Under the pieces are notes generated by a model that was not told the DNA's origin, searched no databases, and was given only the letters and a program-made list of their open reading frames with translations. Positions 59,395 through 64,000 of a stretch of 64,000 nucleotides of DNA are shown here, piece by piece (position 1 is the stretch's first letter; every line of letters starts with the position of its first letter). Source of the stretch: Uloborus plumipes (lineage: Eukaryota; Arthropoda; Arachnida; Araneae; Uloboridae). Made by a program: the position numbers and the translations under genes. The DNA is taken from the NCBI GenBank assembly GCA_038373865.1, contig JAXGGA010006472.1, positions 1 to 64,000 of the forward strand. The letters are read 5' to 3'.

Positions 59395-60588
59395 TAGGGG
59401 TGCACAACCTGCGGCCCGCGGGCCAAATGCGGCCCGCCGCGTAGCGATGTGCGGCCCGCGAGTGCATTTAATTTTTCTGTTGAAATAAGACAAAAATAAT
59501 TTTATTTTGAAAAAAAAAAAAAAATCAGAAAGTTTTTTTTTTTAACTCAGAGAGGAAGATGAAGTATAAGGTTTTCCTGGTGGGATTTTTAACTACACAC
59601 ACCGATTAAAACAGTCCAAAATTCGTTTGAAGAAAGATTTCAGGACTTTGTTGGAAAAAAAGAGTGGACCTGAAAATTTCAATTTTCAATTACTAACCAG
59701 TGGACAGCAGACCCTTATAGCTTCTTGGTATTGATTCAGCAAATCTAATAATTGTTATAGTAACAACCAAGACAACCAATAAAAAAAAAATAATAATAAA
59801 TAAAAAAAAAACGCACCATTTTGAAAAATGTTACATGTATTTTTTTTAATATTCCTTTGCCCAAGATCTACGCTTCCAACTTGAATGGTAAAAATTCTCC
59901 TTATTTGACTTTATGTGACAAATGCTTTGCATTTTGGGCATCTTTTCATGTGTTTTTTCGATGCCGCGTGCAAAACGTAATTTGAGAGTTTACATGTAAT
60001 TTTTCAGCAATCTTTTAGCATCGGCTTTCAGGTTACGATATTTCTTCTTATTTTTGAAGTGGTGGACTTTGCAAATCATACTGAACAAGAATGCAAGCGT
60101 ATTTTTCAAAACAAATACGATAATTTTTTGTTTAACTATCATTTTTTAATTTTTGCACTGGCCCCGTGGCGAACGGATGTTTTTCGATCAAAAAGACGCA
60201 AAAAAAAAAAAAAAAGATAAAAGGTTGGAGCTATTGCTAATGAAGCTCTTGAAAGAGATGGAGTTAGTTGCCTTGCTGACCTCTTATATGTGCAAATCAA
60301 GTTTCTAATAGTTGAGGGAAAGTACTGGTGCATGCTGATGCCAGGCCCATCATTTTTCAAAATTTTCCAGGGGGCAAAGGATATATGCTCAATGCAAATT
60401 ACATGACAAAACTTATTCAAAATGAAAAAACAAAAACAAAAAACATGACAATTTCTCAAAGCATGCGAGAGGGGGGGGGGGGGCAATTACCCTTCACGAG
60501 CCCTCCAAATAATGGGCTTGCATGCTGCCCTCCAATGGAGCTCCTGTTACGAATGTGGCCCTTCACTGAAAAAGGTTGTGCACCCCTA
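59395..60588. mobile_element. hAT element, 1.2 kb, non-coding
   Basis: The ends TAGGGGTGCACAACCTG and (inverse) TAGGGGTGCACAACCTT are flanked by a perfect 8-bp duplication CCTTAAAC (59387-59394, 60589-60596). The left end is followed by repeated GCGGCCCGC blocks, with GGCCC/GTGGCCC counterparts at the right. No transposase frame. It lies in SERAC1-like intron 2. Confidence 0.92.
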
Positions 60589-60846
60589 CCTTAAACTAAT
60601 TTTTTAAAAAAGGAGTTTTTCAAGGAAAATGCTTTTTGAAAAACATTTTGTATTACTTTATGAAATTTCTTGTTTCACCTAAGAAAAATGATTTATAGTT
60701 CAAAATATGAAATACTCGTTTACTGTTCTTCAATTGGCCACAAAATTTGCATGCAAGTTATGAAATCTCAAGTTATTTCCTTTTGTATGCAAAAAAAGTG
60801 AACTAATTGCTTATTGAATTTTAATATGTCATTTACAATGTTTTAG

Positions 60847-60978
60847 CAAAATTGCGTTTTACATGGGAAACAGACCATTTCCTGTCATATTGGAATTTGC
60901 TGGAGCTATCAAAGTCCAAAGATCCTTCTAAGCGGCGTAAAGCAGTTGAATCTCTTACAAAAATATTTCATCTGCAAG
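60847..60978 (+). CDS. SERAC1-like gene, third coding exon
   Basis: Acceptor ATGTTTTAG and donor GTATGA bound 132 bp. The first two bases complete an Ala codon split with exon 2, and one base is carried over. The peptide includes WETDHFLSYWNLLELSKSKD and RRKAVESLTKIFHLQ. Vertebrate SERAC1 has [20 protein letters not shown] and RLEAVREMSETHHW at the matching place, the start of the armadillo-like helical region. This is a clear family match. Confidence 0.9.
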
Positions 60979-61826
60979 GTATGACTATCTCTGAAATCTG
61001 ACTGTTCTGAAATCTATATACTGTTAATAATACCTTTTTATGTTAATTAGTTATCTCTTTGTTACATTTAATCATTATAAATAGGGCCCTGTGCTATACA
61101 TGTCAATGTTATTACATTTTTTAGTACCTTTAAAAATATTGTACCGTGAAATCAGTACGTTGACATAAATATCAACACATTCACAGAATAAATTTTAAAT
61201 AATTGTCACTTACACAGTATCCATTTTCAACTTGGAAACTTAGTGCTGTGCTTAGAAAGTAATTTTCTCATGGAATAGAATGTTGAAGCAATTTTTGCAG
61301 CCAATTGTATGAATTGGACTTGCAGTATTTTAACTCATTTTTGTCCGTTTTTCTTTTGCATGTGCAAAATATACCTCCGCAATTTTAGTGTGATGTGTGT
61401 AATTGTGCAATCCTTTAGCATTTTTTTTTTTTTTTTGAAATTTTGGGGTTTTTTTCTATAATTCTCTAAACTACTCAGTAAAATCAATCAAAGGTACTTT
61501 TCTTATTCCTTTCATTTCTAACTCCCGTTACCCTCCAAGAACCTCATTTAAAATCATTATTGTTCTTGAAATTTATTGCTGTTAAATATTAAGATAAACA
61601 GACATTATGTTAATTACTAATGTTAAAAATTGCAAGTCTATGCCACTTGTGGATTATGTCTCCAAATATCATACAAATCTTCGTTTGCTGCAATCTATTT
61701 TTTTTTCTTTAATTTTTTCTTTTTTCTTCTTCTTCAATTTAGAAATATTGTGTATACTTTCTAAAGAGTCTGTGACACACATCGCAGCTTTGTGTTATTT
61801 CTGCAGCCAGGTAGTGATGCAATATA

Positions 61827-62002
61827 CAGTGAAACCTGTGCATAACGATACTGTATATAACGATAAACCTGCCTATTACGATATTTTGGTTTGGTCCCAG
61901 CCAACAGTTTGAGCTGTTTGCCCAAACTGTCTATAATGATAATCTGTCTATAACGATATTTTTTCTCGGTCCCTTGCGTATCGTTATACACAGGTTTCAC
62001 TG
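61827..62002. mobile_element. Tigger/pogo-type MITE, 176 bp
   Basis: The ends CAGTGAAACCTGTGCATAAC and (inverse) CAGTGAAACCTGTGTATAAC are TA-flanked. TATAACGATA units recur four times inside. It lies in SERAC1-like intron 3, 287 bp before exon 4. Confidence 0.9.
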
Positions 62003-62289
62003 TAACTAGTTAAGTAATCTTGATCCAAAATTGTGATGAAAGTTTTTTTTTTTTTTGGTTTAACGGTGTGATATTAAAGTTGAGATGTATTGCTTGAATG
62101 TGAATGTGTGCAGATGATTTTAGAATTAGTGTTTGTAGTGTCAAGCAGGAAACAGTCTCATGTTTCTGGCAACCCCATGCATTTGCATAAGTGCATTTAA
62201 AGTTTCAAAGGCTTTCTGTAAAACTTTGCTTAGTCGCATTAAAGCATGCACAAATATTAATCTTACTGTTTTGATTTCAATCTTTTTAG

Positions 62290-62408
62290 AATGGCAGTAT
62301 CAAGTCATAGCCCAAGCATCTCCTGCTGCAACAGCTATAGGCCTTGCTAGAACTGTTGGAGCCAATCCTTTGTTTTTTCTTCCTACGCGATTTAAACTCC
62401 TGAAAAAT
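62290..62408 (+). CDS. SERAC1-like gene, fourth coding exon
   Basis: Acceptor CAATCTTTTTAG and donor GTATGT bound 119 bp. The first two bases complete a Glu codon, and the exon ends in phase 0. The peptide EWQYQVIAQASPAATAIGLA followed by RTVGANPLFFLP matches [20 protein letters not shown] and ARSEESDLRFFLLP of vertebrate SERAC1. It is the strongest match of the gene. The next exon was not found before the window ends. Confidence 0.92.
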
Positions 62409-64000
62409 GTATGTATATTTTGTTCCTCTAGTTATATTACTGCCATGTATCAAAATAGTTGTTTTTACTTGTAAAACATTTATGTAAACATTGCAGAATT
62501 TAAAAATGAAACCATTTTGTGGATATATTATTTCTCTATTTTGAAGAACTGTTAAGTGGGAATCCTGCTTTAAAAGGCTCAAATATTGATTTTTTTTTGT
62601 GGAATATTTTAGGATAAAAAAAAGCAAGTCTAGTGAACTTTTTAGATTTTTAAAACGTGTCTGAACATGGGGGAAAAAGAATTTTTGAGAAAAATATTCA
62701 CACATGTAGCTGATTTTTATGCACATTCGTGCAATTGCTGTTTAAATCGGAAGGCCTATGCTTATAGAACCTCTAAGGGGGTATTTATTCCCAAGCTGAC
62801 AAGCCAAACTATACTACTTACAAACCTCATGAAGACTGCCCTTAAATCAGTTGAAAACTGGCTCTTACAGTTAACCCGTTAGTGCCCAAATTATTTTAAA
62901 ATGAAAGTTTTTGAAAACTCTTTTAAAATTACATTTTATGCTTCATAAATAGTGTAAACACAAAGTTTTATTCACTTACAGTATTTTGTAGTTGAAATAA
63001 TAGATCTATAAATAGATAGCTGGACGTTTTTGGTAGTAAAAAGTAGGTAACTTTCCTCTAATCTTGTCTTTGAAGATACCAATTTTGTAAATTAAGAATA
63101 AAGTTTTTGTAAAAATAAAACCAGTTAAAGAAAAGAATAATATGGTTTAAAAAGAATTCTTTTGTACCCAGAATTGAAAACTGCGCTATGAATCTGCAAC
63201 ATGACAAATTTTAAATGTTACCTGCTTAACTGACAGAGAAAAGAAAGGTTCAAAATTTTTTTATGGGAGTAGCCACATGTGTGGCTCCTACCATTCACTT
63301 CATTCATTCAAAATAATAACAGTAATGGGAAACAAAGTATGTCAAAGCAATTTAACAAAGAATTGTAATCAGTGTTTAATTTGTCTTATAATGCTCATAG
63401 TTCTCATCAGTAGCGTAGCTAGGGGGCCCAGCGTCCGTGGCGAACTTGAAAAATTGCTCCCCCCCAGAGGTCGCTCTGATGGGAGATCACTGTGACCTCC
63501 CAAAATGGCCTTATTCCAAAAACTTTGATTTATTTATTCGAAAAATTTGCCGGCAATGTTGCAAACTTTTTTTCTTTTTTTCTTTCTTTTAGCATTTTTA
63601 ACGATGCTGAGTGTTTCCCCTCATGTTATGTGTGCATGATATGTCTGCTTGTTCGTATTATTGGGTAAAATTCAAGTTTTATTTTTTACAAGTTTTTTGG
63701 TTCAATTTCCGAATTTTTGTCTTTCCAACAGTTTTAGTCCGGGGCATTCCTAACTTTCCTCATTATTTCACAGAAATTCAAAAAACAAATAATTCTTACA
63801 ATTCGTTATTGAACATAGTGTATTTTTTTTTCTTTTCACACAACAGCTTTTATTTTAAATAGAATTTGTTTTAAAACACTAGAAGAATGTATAAAATAAA
63901 CATAATTTTTGCATTTAAAATAAAAATCAAAGCAATGATTCCATTGTAGTTAGGAAATAAAAGAAAATATAAAAAGCATTATTAATCTGAAATTGGCTTA
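62409..64000. other. SERAC1-like intron 4 up to the window edge
   Basis: No further exon was recognised. TTAACCCGTTAGTGCCC at 62871 looks like one end of a piggyBac-like element without a visible partner. CAGTAGCGTAGCTAGG at 63408 looks like one end of an hAT related to the MITE at 44662. Either partner may lie beyond the window. Confidence 0.4.

Noticed and set aside
62667..62882. Next SERAC1-like exon within the 71-codon ORF
   Set aside because: No resemblance to the following SERAC1 region and no good acceptor; left as intron.

Overview
This is an AT-rich, intron-rich, repeat-dense animal window with no bacterial features. Two host genes can be recognised by their exons, and nearly everything else is DNA-transposon sequence. 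I infer an arthropod, plausibly a chelicerate such as a spider. The inference rests on the Tc1/mariner, hAT, piggyBac-like, Tigger, Harbinger-like and P-element mixture, and on a C9orf72-like gene, which flies lack. Species cannot be fixed from this sequence. Gene 1 (minus strand, about 18.7 kb down to 0.9-1.6 kb) is a C9orf72-like DENN-family gene. Five exons (18172-18648, 16517-16615, 12920-13033, 9224-9340, 6448-6582) have canonical splice sites, all cut in phase 0, and read through without stops. A sixth probable exon lies at 1638-1769. The exon that should lie between 6448 and 1769 was not found, and that interval is packed with Tc1 copies, a foldback MITE and TA microsatellites. Gene 2 (plus strand, from 51901 past the right edge) is a SERAC1-like gene. 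Four exons (51901-51985, 58480-58595, 60847-60978, 62290-62408) join in frame to give 149 N-terminal codons including a membrane-anchor-like segment. Its lipase-like domain would lie beyond the window. Layout: 0-19 kb is C9orf72-like exons with intronic transposons. 19.3-28.3 kb is a 9-kb imperfect palindrome with about 1.1-kb arms. One arm carries a 3.8-kb hAT and the other a 226-bp TTAA element, so each arm shows the other's empty site; the loop holds a second, nested foldback element that carries a transposase tail. 28.3-51.9 kb is intergenic or unannotated sequence with MITEs, a 6.3-kb interval bounded by long inverted repeats, a possible 5.8-kb piggyBac-like element and two tRNA-derived SINE-like pieces. 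51.9-64 kb is SERAC1-like exons whose introns contain a mariner remnant, a P-element/THAP9-like copy with its own terminal repeats, an hAT, and piggyBac-like and Tigger MITEs. No transposase here is intact. Many elements could be delimited to the base because inverted termini and target-site duplications are both visible: 8 bp for hAT and P, TTAA for piggyBac-like, TA for Tc1/mariner/pogo, TAA/TTA for Harbinger-like, and 5 bp for an unclassified CAGGGGTC family. All family names come from motif recognition by eye, not from searches.
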